This document shows, in pieces, positions 25,322-35,514 of a stretch of DNA of 64,000 nucleotides. The stretch's first letter is position 1, and each line of letters begins with the position of its first letter. The notes beneath the pieces are model-generated. The model was not told the DNA's origin. It ran no database searches and worked only from the letters and a program-made list of their open reading frames with translations. The DNA lies in assembly GCA_021613375.1 (NCBI GenBank), contig CM038703.1, forward strand, positions 25,532,194-25,596,193, given 5' to 3'. Origin of the DNA: Megaleporinus macrocephalus. Taxonomy: Eukaryota > Chordata > Actinopteri > Characiformes > Anostomidae. A program made the position numbers and the translations under genes.

Positions 25322-25918
25322 AACGGTGGTATGGAGTGAAGGTGGTGGAACAGTGGTGTGGACTGAGGATGATTAAAAGGTGGTATGGAATGAGGGTGGT
25401 GGAGTGGTATTGTGGAGTAAGGGCAGTGGAGTTGTGGTGTGGAGTGAGGAACGTGGAGTGAAGGTGGTGAAGAGCTGGCATGGAGTGAGGGTGGTGAAGT
25501 AATGCAGTAAGGCCAATGGAGTGGTGCTGTGAAGTGGCAGTGGTATATACAATGGTGTGGAGTAAGGTGGTGGAGGGCTGGTGTGGAATGAGGACATTGC
25601 TATGAGGACAGTGGATTGATGGTGTGGTGTAAGGACAATGAGGCAGTGGTGTGGATTAAAATAGTTGAGTGAGGACAGTGGAATGAGGACAGTGTAGTGG
25701 TGATGTGGAGTGAGGGAAGTGGAGTGGTGCTGAGGAGAGATGGCGTTGGAGTGATGGAAGTGGAGTGAGGACAGTATAGTGTAATTGGGGTTAAGGACTG
25801 TGGAAAAGTGATATGGAGTGAGGATATAGTGAAAACAGGGGACTGAGAACAGTGGAGTAAGGAAATTGAAGTGGTGGTGTGGAGTGGGGACAGTGGAGTG
25901 GTGTGTAGTGTGGGAGGT
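25322..25918. repeat. G-rich degenerate minisatellite, block 1
   Basis: Imperfect tandem units of roughly 25-30 bp built on GGTGTGGAGTGAGG followed by a GTGGAGTGG-type phrase. Units differ in length and sequence, so there is no perfect array. The complementary strand gives long Pro/Thr/Ser/His-rich open frames (for example 25600-25953). These are composition artefacts of the repeat and not genes. Confidence 0.85.
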
Positions 25919-26682
25919 GGCCCATCTTTAATATAGACAGTGGACTGAACCAATCAGAATATAGGACGAAAGCGGCCCCACCCCTTCTCTGCGTGGTCCA
26001 CTCTAACTCCTGCTAGTTTCAGTTTGGAGCGTGTGTGTTAAAGGAGAGGCAACATGGAGAAACCAAAGCAGCAGAGGGGATGTGGAGAAGTGACGTGTGA
26101 AGAGGTTGAAGAGAGTCACTGTAGATAAAGAGTGTCACTGTAGATGCTGCAAATTGTGCTAAGATCACAGAGATGTTCACTGCTGTAGCCTCCATGTCCT
26201 CTGTGACAGCAGAGCTCCAGCAACAGCAGGTTGTAGGTGAAGCAGCAGCAGCAGGCAGAGAGAGGAGCAACCAGAGATGCAGGCTGTGGACAGAGAACCC
26301 GAGGGACAGACTAAGCGGGAGGGAGCACCTCCTTTAATCTGAAGAATTAGAATTGAGTTGCTATATCAGGGAAATTCAGAAAATACATATAAGTAGACAA
26401 AAGTGCTAAAACTACAGTATGTGTAAATGTACTTATTTGCTTTCTACAATGGTTATTTAATAGGCTTCTAAAGTAATGATACACTGTAAATTTCTAATAA
26501 GGCAAAAAAGTTATGTTTTTTAATATGATGCTGTTATTATTTGATAATTATTATATGCTAATAGTAAAATACATTACTTCACGGAACACATACATAAATT
26601 ACTGGTCGTCTGTGCTCCGCAAATTATGACAGGCTGGTCTAAGCCAAACATGCCAGGGGCAATTTTTTGTCCCAGTCCAGCC
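25919..26682 (+). mobile_element. hAT-type remnant inside the minisatellite
   Basis: After a GC-rich leader (about 25.96-26.04 kb), ATG at 26052 opens MEKPKQQRGCGEV. A frame around 26.13-26.25 kb reads DAANCAKITEMFTAVASMSS then VTAELQQQQVVGEAAAAG. This is the N-terminal exon type of fish hAT/zinc-finger-MYM-like transposase proteins. The rest of the transposase is absent. The right end (about 26.62-26.68 kb) has the TTTTTTGTCCCAGTCCAGCC terminus of that group. No clear left terminal repeat or 8-bp duplication is visible. Confidence 0.6.
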
Positions 26683-26925
26683 CTGCGTGGAGTGATGGTG
26701 TAGAGTGAAGACGGTGGAGAGCCAGTGTAGACTGGGGGCAATTGAGTGGTGTTGAGGAATGAGGGCAATGGAGTGGTGGTGTGGAATGAGGAGAGTAACG
26801 TGATGGTGTAGAGTGAAGGCAGCGGAGAAATGGTGTGAAGTGAGGTTGGTGGAGTGGTGGCATGGAAAGAGAAGAATGAAGTAATGGTGTAGAGATGTGT
26901 GGTGAAGAGCTGCGTGGAACAATAT
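26683..26925. repeat. G-rich minisatellite, block 2
   Basis: The same GTGGAGTGATGGTGTAGAGTG-type units as block 1, resuming directly after the hAT-like terminus. A third small block with the same phrase lies at about 27047-27092. The three blocks were probably one array. Confidence 0.8.
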
Positions 26926-27818
26926 TGATTTGTGTTTTAGCAAAAGACTGTCTACAAGTTTACTCACAAAACCTAATTAACTTTTTAAAGAATTTAAATG
27001 GAATAGCTTCCCATACTAATTCACTTTTCACTTAGTGTCTTTCAGGGGAGTGATGGTGTGGAGAGAAGACTGTTATGGAGTGAGGGTGGTTAAGGGCATC
27101 CAGGCTATCTCTGAGGTAATACTAGTTTGGGTAAATTACACAGATACTTCTTCCAGTCATATGCTTACAAATGATTTTACTGGACCTGCTGTGGTAAAAC
27201 TAACCCACTGTGAATAGGTCATGAGATGCTGCCAAGACACCACCTTAGGCATAGTGCAGTTTCATTAATATTCACTAGCTTTAAGTGCTAATGCTAATGC
27301 TACCAGTACTGCTAAAATCAGACACTGGTCATGCTAGCTCTTTCAACAAATTGTGTTTGCTAAGCAACAATGAAAAAAAAAAATCAGTCAGTCAACAGAC
27401 CAGCTAGCTGGCTAACTTGTGTGTTGGGGCTTAAAGTTTAAATCTGTCAAAAACATCTGGCTTCTCAGTAATGAATACAAGCCAATATTCTGATGAAATA
27501 TTATGACTTTTGAAGAATAAACATCTTGAGTTAACGGCTAAAAATGTAAGCCTTACGATCTAAACTGCCGTATCGAATGTTGTTCCCAACGGCTCTCGCT
27601 CCCAAATCGGGGGTGCAGGGTCACACCTAACCAAACTCCTACACTGTAAACCCGAACAGTATTGTTAACTTATATTCTTTATTGGTATAACAATCAAATC
27701 CTGTTATTTAGTTAACCCAGCATTAGGGTTTTGCGCTTTCTTGACGTTTTATTATGTTTTAAGTTTAACTGAGTACATTTTTTTGAGTAACGACTGTCAC
27801 TGACATAATTTATGTGTA

Positions 27819-30800
27819 CTCACCCTAGTACTCACCCTAGTCAGCATTTATAGACCACCAGGACCTTATTCTTAATTCTTAAAAGAATTCAGTGACTTTG
27901 TTACAGATCTAGCAGTGAGCACTAAGAAAGTAATAATTGCAGGAGATTTTAATATTCACTTTGAAAACTCAGCAGATCCATTAAAAAAGGCTTTCTCATC
28001 TATCTTAGACTCTGTAGGTCTCACTCAGAATGTCATAGGGCCTACACATTCCTGTAATCACACACTAGATCTAGTTTTGACCTTGGGTGTTGATATACAT
28101 AATCTTACTGTTCTTCCACAGACTTCAGTAGTTTCAGATCACTACCTAATTTCATATGAATTGAGTCTTAGTAAAAATGTATGTACATCACCCCGTTATT
28201 GCATGAAACGTTCAATAATGCCAAATACATCGCTGCACATTATTGAAATCCTTCCAGATTTATCAACCATAATTTTTCCATCATCAGACCCAACAGAGCT
28301 AGACAGACTAACTGACTGCGTAGAAAATACGCTCCGATTAATTTTAGACAACGTTGCACCTATAAAAATTAAAAAGATGCAACAGAAAAAGCTCGCTCCG
28401 TGGTACAACAATGAAATACGCACCTTAAGACAGGCAGTACGGAAATTAGAGCGCAAATGGAGAGTGACCAAGCTGGAGGTATTTCACTCTGCTTAGAAGG
28501 ACAGCCTTAGCAGTTACAGAAAGGCACTTATTAAAACACGCTCAGCATACCTGTCCACACTCATCGAACACAACAAAAACAATCCTACAGTTTTATTTAG
28601 CACCATCGCAAAACTTACCAAAAATCAGGCAGGAACGGAACCTCAAATACCCGCCAACTACAGCAGCAATGATTTCATGGACTTTTTCAATAGCAAAATC
28701 GAGAATATTAGACAAAAAGTTCTACCAATACAAGTAACATATCCTTCATCCGGTTTGGCTCAAACAGCACGAAATGTGGTTATAGAAGAAAGACTAGAAA
28801 CATTTTGTCCACTCCAGCAGACAGAACTAGAAAAACTTATCTCTTCTTCAAATTCTGCTACATGCACACTCGATATGATTCCAAAAAGCCTAATGAAACA
28901 AGTATTACCAGCTATTATTAAACCTATCTTAACTATCATCAACTCTTCTCTTAGTCTGGGTCATGTACCTAAGTCTTTTAAACTAGCTGTGATAAAACCC
29001 TTGATAAAGAAGCCAAATCTCGACCCCAGAGAACTGTCCAATTTTAGACCGATTTTCAATTTACCTTTTATCTCTAAGATTTTAGAAAAGGCTGTAGCTC
29101 GACAACTCTGTTCTCATGTACATAAGAACAACATATTTGAAAAATTCCAATCTGGTTTTAGGCCACATCACAGCACAGAGACAGCTTTAGTTAAGATAAC
29201 AAATGATCTTCTTCTTGCCTCTGATCAGGGCCACGTATCTCTACTGGTGTTACTCGATCTAAGTGCAGCTTATATAGTTGCACTTAGATTAACTTTTCAC
29301 ACAGGTCAAGATGGCTGCGCGTTATCGGGTAAAAGCCGGAAGTGATTCTGGAGCAGAATTGGTAAGTAGCTGGATGTTATACAGATATTAAAAAACACAC
29401 GTTTTGTTCAGTCATATATAGTTGGAATCACAGGAACAGCATTATCCTGGTTCACATCTTACCTTAGTGATCGCTTTCAGTTTGTAAAGATAAATAATGT
29501 ATCGTCTAACTCTACAAAAGTGAAATATGGAGTTCCACAAGGTTCTGTTTTAGGTCCTCTGTTATTTACACTATATATGCTACCATTAGGCTCAGTTATA
29601 AATAGACATGGAATTAGTTTCCACTGTTATGCCGATGATACACAACTGTACATATCAGCCAAACCAGATGATAAATCCAGATTAAATAAGATAGAAGATA
29701 GTGTAAGAGATATTAGACTTTGGATGCTACAGAACTTCCTTCTTTTGAACCTTGACAAAACGGAAGTTCTCCTCTTCAGCCCAAAGGCTGCTCGGATTAA
29801 ATGTTCAGATTTAATGTTAAATCTTGCTGACTTCTCTGTAGTTCCTGGTTCAGTAGCCAAAAATCTTGGTGTAACAATTGACTCAGATCTGACATTTAAT
29901 CAACACATAGGTAATATTACAAGAACAGCGTTTCCTCACCTACGAAACATTTCAAAGTTAAGAAATGCATTATCTATGTCTGATGCTGAAAAGTTAGTGC
30001 ATGCCTTTATAACCTCAAGGCTAGATTACTGTAATGCATTATTGTTAGGATGCTCCAGCAGGAACCTGAATTAACTTCAGTTAGTTCAGAACGCTGCAGC
30101 TAGAGTACTAACTAAAACCAGGAAATTCGATCACATCAGTCCAGTTTTATCAGCACTACACTGGCTTCCTGTTAAATTCCGTATCGACTATAAAATTCTA
30201 TTACTGATGTATAAAATCCTGCATGGTCTCGCACCGGAGTACCTGCAAGATCTAATTTCCTATTATGAACCGCCACGTTCACTCAGATCACAGGATGCTG
30301 GTTTTCTAATAGTTCCAAAAATTCAGAAGACTACAATGGGGGGGAGAGCTTTTTCCTACAAAGACCCAAAATTGTGGAATAATCTCCCAGTTAATGTTCG
30401 GGACTCTGACACAGTCTCAATATTTAAGTCTAGACTGAAAACATACTTGTTTAGTGTAGCTTTTGGTAATTAATCTTCTCTTTTAGATAAAGGCAGGAGA
30501 TCTGGGGGTTCATGGACACAGAGATTTATGGTAAACTGAGATGTTGGTGCTGTTGTTCCACCACTTCAAGCGATCACACAGGTTTGTTGACAGTGGAGTT
30601 GGGGGAACCCAGTGTCTCAGGGTGCTCTCATGTCCACGTTACCTTCTGGTTCTCTCCTTTTAGTTTAGGCTGTTATAGTTAGATCTGCCGGAGTCACCAG
30701 CCACACTCTAAAATTCTGAATATTCATATTCTCTACAGTCATACTCCCGAGCCCAACTAACTCTCTCTCTTTACTCTTCCTGAGGTAATGACTGTCCTCC

Positions 30801-31308
30801 CGTCTGTTGAACGCTGTTGAAGGACTGATCATCGGGCCATCACCCCACCATCACCAGCCAGCTCACCTGTCCATTTACTACTACACCCTCAGTTACATCA
30901 CTGTGCCATCCAGATGTACCAGCATTGAGATAGGATGGGACTGTTTCAGCTCACGCCCACTTTACATAAAGCCTCAGTCAGAGACTGCCTCAGTCATACA
31001 CTGCATCTATCTGTGTAGCTTCTAAAGCTTTGCTATCCAGATTTCAAACAGAGGCTCCTTTCTTTGGTATTTAGTTCAAACTGTAAATACTGTTTGACCA
31101 GAGGAGGATGGGTCTCCCCTTGTGAGTCTGGTTCCTCCCAAGGTTTCTTCCTCCAGTTGAGGGAGTTTTTCCTTGCCACTGTTGCCTCTGGCTTGCTCAC
31201 TGGGGGATATATGTTATAACTGTCTGTTTTCAAAACTCTGTAAAGCTGCTTTGAGACAACATCGTTGTAAAAAGCGCTATATAAATAAACTTGACTTGAC
31301 TTGACTTG
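27819..31308 (+). mobile_element. L2-type LINE, 5'-truncated, nearly full ORF2
   Basis: This is a non-LTR retrotransposon. From about 27838 the frame reads the APE endonuclease (KKVIIAGDFNIHFENSADP, HSCNHTLDLVLT, VVSDHYLISYEL). It goes on to reverse transcriptase boxes: LSNFRPIFNLPFISKILEKA, FQSGFRPHHSTETALVKITN, then LLVLLDLSAA, YGVPQGSVLGPLLFTLYM and the polymerase YADD at 29628-29639. The ORF ends at 30473 (KTYLFSVAFGN). Only two in-frame nonsense codons are seen (28494 and 30072), plus a lesion at 29270. The 3' UTR is about 830 bp with a CTTGA-repeat tail. AATTTATG at 27807 and 31309 is the likely target-site duplication. Confidence 0.9.
29281..29414 (+). other. Templated insertion within the LINE
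   Basis: A 134-bp foreign patch inside the LINE reverse transcriptase region. Bases 29287-29415 are identical over 129 bp to 31368-31496, which is the start-codon region of the decayed gene 2 kb downstream. TATATAGTTG occurs at both edges (29271-29280 and 29415-29424). The LINE is also missing the coding block that should follow LDLSAA. The patch includes the splice donor and intron bases of the source, so it was copied from DNA or unspliced RNA and not from mRNA. Confidence 0.85.
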
Positions 31309-31339
31309 AATTTATGAGTATCCAAAGTCACGAGGCGTC

Positions 31340-31347
31340 TGACGTCA
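31340..31347 (+). promoter_or_regulatory. Full CRE palindrome TGACGTCA
   Basis: A consensus cAMP-response element 45 bp upstream of the ATG at 31392. It lies in a locally GC-richer stretch, typical of a TATA-less promoter. Chance occurrence is possible and activity is inferred only from position. Confidence 0.4.
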
Positions 31348-31391
31348 CCAACATGCCTGTTGTCCCGGATTAACTTTTCACACAGGTCAAG

Positions 31392-33810
31392 ATGGCTGCG
31401 CGTTATCGGGTAAAAGCCGGAAGTGATTCTGGAGCAGAATTGGTAAGTAGCTGGATGTTATACAGATATTAAAAAACACACGTTTTGTTCAGTCATTTTG
31501 GCTGTCTTTTTTTCCAAATTTGGATATGTGACCGTATCAGCTTCGGGCGGCAGCGTGGGTAGAGTGGTGTTAGCTTTATGCTAATGTAGCTAGCGCTAGA
31601 TGTCGATATTCAAATAGCTAGGTCTCATCAGTCAGTAACCAACAAAACAGACATTTACTGCCCATAAACTTTTAAAGGACAGATATGTTAATTGGGCTTC
31701 CTTCCTTATCGTTAAGAGTTTGGTTTATAGACGTACAGTTAACGTAGTTAGCTAGCTAGCTGCTTATCTGTTGGCAGCCGCGGTAGCTAGCGCTAACAGA
31801 ATTGAAGGACTGTTAAATTCAACCAGATTGTTGGGAAAGGGGAGAAGGGACATTGTTTATTTTTTCTTCCTTTATTACTTAACTGGCAATAAACAGACGA
31901 GCTTGAATCCTGTGTAGTTAATGCACAGCGATAGGAACAACTACAATGTGACTCCAGTGGTATTTTAAAATGAATAAAATTCATATGGGTGGGAAATTTT
32001 ACATCTGTTTGAAGAACCAGTTAATTCTTCACAACAAATTCTGTATTTGTTCTTGTTTGTTCACTTTAATGTGAACATCACTTTAGTTGAAGTTTGTATT
32101 TAAATAAAATATCTGCATCAAATTTAGGAAATTGTTTTCACCCCGAACATTTGATTGATTTTTAATTGTTTGAAAAAATTCTCTTTTTTGCAGGATTATA
32201 TGCCAGCAGTTTCTTGTAGAATCACCAAAGGTGTGTTTTGAGTTGAATTTTGAAAGCATTTGTGCTTACACAATCTATATTTCCAGGGTACAGATTGTTC
32301 AATTAATTATATAATATATATTTGTGTTTCTGTAGGTGTTTGCAGAATTCCACCACATAACCGATGTGAATTTACAGAACCAGTTCTACTCAGAGTTCGA
32401 CCTACGCACACCATGACTGATCGCCTTGTTGAGGCAGAAGGCGCTGCAGACAGGCAAGACGGTAGTGGCGCTAAGAGAGATACTTAGGACCTGTGATCGG
32501 CAGGTATGTTTGTGATGTACTTTGCCAACATCACTATACTGATAACGTTTTCTCCAGACATTTCAGAGTATAGCAGCACAAATCTAACCAAATGCCATCT
32601 AAAGTAATATTGCTTCTTATTTCTGTAGTCCTTGAACTGTTTTCTCTATCAGTAAAAGTCACACGCCATTACCAAATGCATGTTTCTTTTTTCTCAACGG
32701 AATTATATGGATATGATATTGTTAAAACAGACTTGTGCTTAATGAACTATTTGTTTTGATTTGTTGATCAAGGAGGAGAATGATATCAACACAAGATGCA
32801 CTTTGTTCCTTCGTGCACTTCCAATCTACCTGTGCGAGAATACTGTAGAGTTCTTCAAGAATTACAATGTAAGCAGTGCCACATGTAAATATCACTTAAG
32901 ACCAATCCATATGTATCATAAAGTACAACAAGTATAACAAGCTTGAATGTGTCTTCCAGGATTTCACATAATTGTAATTGTGACACTTATGTTAAGATAT
33001 ACTTGCAAAAATACCAAAATGTGTGGGGGTGGGCGCAGCTAAAACAAGTCTACTACTGCAGCGTATATTTAATAAATCTGGTCAAGTAATAAAAAAAAAA
33101 AGAAGCATTGTGCCGAAATCTGACTGCTTTTGCCATTCAGGAGAGTCACACAGCGTTAACAAACACATCATACTTGGTGTCGACTTTCAGGCGTGAAAAA
33201 ACTTCATTTTAAAGCTCTTCTTGAGCAATTACAAGTCGACAGTGTAGACACATCACTATTTACACTTGTTTATCATGTGTGGACAAGGCATCCAACTGAC
33301 CTGTTGTCTTATAAATTTCTGAATGCCTGTGTCACATTTTATTAAAATGGTCCTAAAAAGGGCATCGTGCATGGGTATGTCTGTCAGACTTTTGCCGGAT
33401 TGTTTAAAAAATGTTTCAGGATCCAATATAAAAGTACATACTAATAACGCTCAATATACATATTTTCAGGTGAATAATGCATGAAGACTGGTCTAAAAAT
33501 GAAACGATATATACAAGTCTGGCTAAGCAACAATGAATATCCCGTTTATGACTTGTTACATTTCTTCTGCAACTCTCCTCATGAGATTGTATGTGTTTTG
33601 CAGTATAAAGAAGAGCCGGACATCACCGACACTCCTATCGCCCTTTTCGCTGCTGGAGGAGACTCCTTTAGCACTGACATCTTCCTTTCAATCCCAAAGA
33701 AGCTCATCTACACGTATATATTTGTCCAGAAAGTACTGATGTGTCTAGAAGATGTAAAACCACTAAAACCATGTGTGCTCAGTTGGAAAAATAACTTGTT
33801 GAAAGACTGA
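31392..33810 (+). pseudogene. Decayed SAMD3-like family gene
   Basis: A possible first exon is 31392-31442 (MAARYRVKAGSDSGAEL, then GTAAGT). After a gap come four consecutive phase 0 exons with GT-AG borders: 32194-32230 (ICQQFLVESPK), 32336-32503, 32773-32868 and 33604-33810. Exon 32336 reads VFAEFHHITDVNLQNQFYSE ... ALQTGKTVVALREILRTCD with one TGA at 32414. Exon 32773 reads EENDINTRCTLFLRALPIYL. The last begins YKEEPDITDTPIALFAAGG and ends QKVLMCLEDVKPLKPCVLSW ... NNLLKD. These match the C-terminal half of the large fish family annotated as SAMD3-like proteins. The N-terminal SAM half is absent, the first exon is out of phase with 32194, and a block before SIPKKLIYTYIFVQKV is deleted. It is unlikely to be functional. 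Confidence 0.6.
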
Positions 33811-34350
33811 ACCAAACAACCAAAACCTAAATGCACATGTGCATAAATGGTGTATAAATGTACAATGACAGGCCGTTTTTTGTTCAGTTGTTACTGCTTG
33901 TTGGTGTCTTTAAAGTGGCATCCTGTTTTTAAATGTTATAATTGCTTTTGAGTTTTATTATTTTAATAAATAACGTAGTTGGTGTAATTTCATGTTTTGT
34001 GAATTACTCAGTAGTAGTTGGTTGAAATAATATTGACTAGGATTAACTAAGAGTAAGATGCACTTTAATCTTTTGAGTAGATAAGTTGTTTAATATCATA
34101 TATTTTGTGTTCTGGATAAGATGGGGAAAATTATATTAATTATATAATTCTTACTAAAACTAATGTAGTATGTAGTACTTAAAAAACATATATATATTTC
34201 AAAAATTAAGATTTTCCTGAACTTATGTTTTATTTAGTATTTTATTTGTTTTAAGTTAACTGTACTTAAAAATTCTATTACATGAACTTAAAATTTCTTA
34301 GGTAATCAGTTACAACAAAACTTTTGAGTTTAGTGAACTTATTGGGTTTT
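33811..34350. other. 3' flank of the SAMD3-like pseudogene
   Basis: AT-rich non-coding DNA with an AATAAA near 33965. It leads into the right CACTGTAAA terminus at 34358. Confidence 0.4.
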
Positions 34351-34359
34351 ACAGTGTAC

Positions 34360-34640
34360 CATGCTGTACATTAATTGGTCCAAACCTACTTACAATCATG
34401 AGTATAATGTGTATTATTAAGGGCACAACACTGACAACCTTGCAATGGCCCAGCTTGGAATTTGTGTGGGCATTTAAAGCGTAAGCTGCTAATTTCAAAC
34501 CCACCCTGAACCTACAGATTGTAAAATGGTGCAATATGAACTTGAGTTCATCCACAGTGGCCCTGCCTGGGATTTGTGTGGGCGTGCCAAACTTCAGGCT
34601 GACTCTATAAACCCACACTAGACATACAGGCTCAAAAGGG
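34360..34640. repeat. Short tandem duplication, period about 112 bp
   Basis: The phrase GGAATTTGTGTGGGC (about 34455) recurs as GGGATTTGTGTGGGC (about 34567), with similar flanks (GGCCC before, ACCCAC-type text after). This looks like two diverged copies of a repeat family unit. I cannot name the family. Confidence 0.45.
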
Positions 34641-35514
34641 ATGCAGGTTGAAGGGAAGCATAATGTAAAGCTTTATATTAGGATATTAATATTTAAAAAT
34701 AATATAAATATAAATTTATCCTAATATATTAGGATGGTGGTTCTGTAAATTTGTAATTTTAAATTGACATTTTGACAATTGACCAAAATAAAACATGGCA
34801 TTGAGAGTTTAAACGTAAGCGTGGACACCTCTGTCCTGGCTAATAAACTAAAAATGTCCATATCATATTCTAAGCAAAAAGAAAACTGCCATGCTGTGTG
34901 TATGTCGTAGAAAAGTATATCCAGATCTCCTTAAAGCTGTCACAACTTTTAACAGAAATAACGGGAATGGAACACAGACATAATATGAACTAATCTGAGG
35001 CTTGCAATGCTGTTCAGTTCTGTTGGCCAATAAAACTGTAACATAGTGACATGAGATATAAGACGTGTTATAAGTTTAATTAATGACAGTACATTCTAAT
35101 ATTAAAAATGACGGTTCATTTAAAAAGTTGCTAGTATTATTATTATTGCGATGTATTGCATCTGTTGACCGGAATGTCTTACCTGTGACACAAGAAGTAT
35201 CAGGAGTAAAAAGTTCTGACAGTTGGTTCAGGCAGGCCACAAACAAATCGTGTCTCAACAGCACAGCCAATAGATGACGCATGTCTCTTCACATCGTATG
35301 AGCCCTACTATTTACTGTATACATTTAATGTTGAGTATTACAGGACTTTAGCAGTGAGATACCCCTCTGACAAAACTCTCCGGGCCTGATGCCACAGCAT
35401 GACACAGCCACAGGAAAACCGTACAAAACAAGAGTGCGTGCGTTAAAACATCATCTGCAGAGAGAATCGTCTGCATTACCTTACTCTAAAAACAGAGCTT
35501 AGGACGCTGCTACC
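34641..35514. other. No gene seen
   Basis: AT-rich intergenic DNA without a recognisable exon or repeat. Confidence 0.35.

Larger units (their letters stand above)
27640..34358 (+). mobile_element. CACTG-terminal DNA element carrying a SAMD3-like gene
   Basis: Left end at 27640: TACACTGTAAACCCGAACAG. Right end at 34358, read on the minus strand: TACACTGTAAAACCCAATAA. With one gap, the first 21 positions match at about 18. Both ends carry TA outside CACTG. Without the LINE that later landed in it (27819-31308), the unit is about 3.2 kb. It contains a CRE-bearing promoter-like segment, a short first exon, the SAMD3-like 3' exons and AT-rich flanks. CACTG ends recall CACTA/EnSpm- or Chapaev-like elements, but no transposase is present. 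Whether this is one unit or a chance pairing of ends is inference. Confidence 0.45.

Noticed and set aside
25373..26967. Several minus-strand Pro/Thr/Ser/His-rich open frames
   Set aside because: They come from the G-rich minisatellite read on the opposite strand; units vary in length and carry no start-site or splice logic.
29287..29415. A second promoter and first exon of a gene inside the LINE
   Set aside because: It is a perfect partial copy of the downstream 31368-31496 segment with no downstream exons, best explained as a templated insertion.
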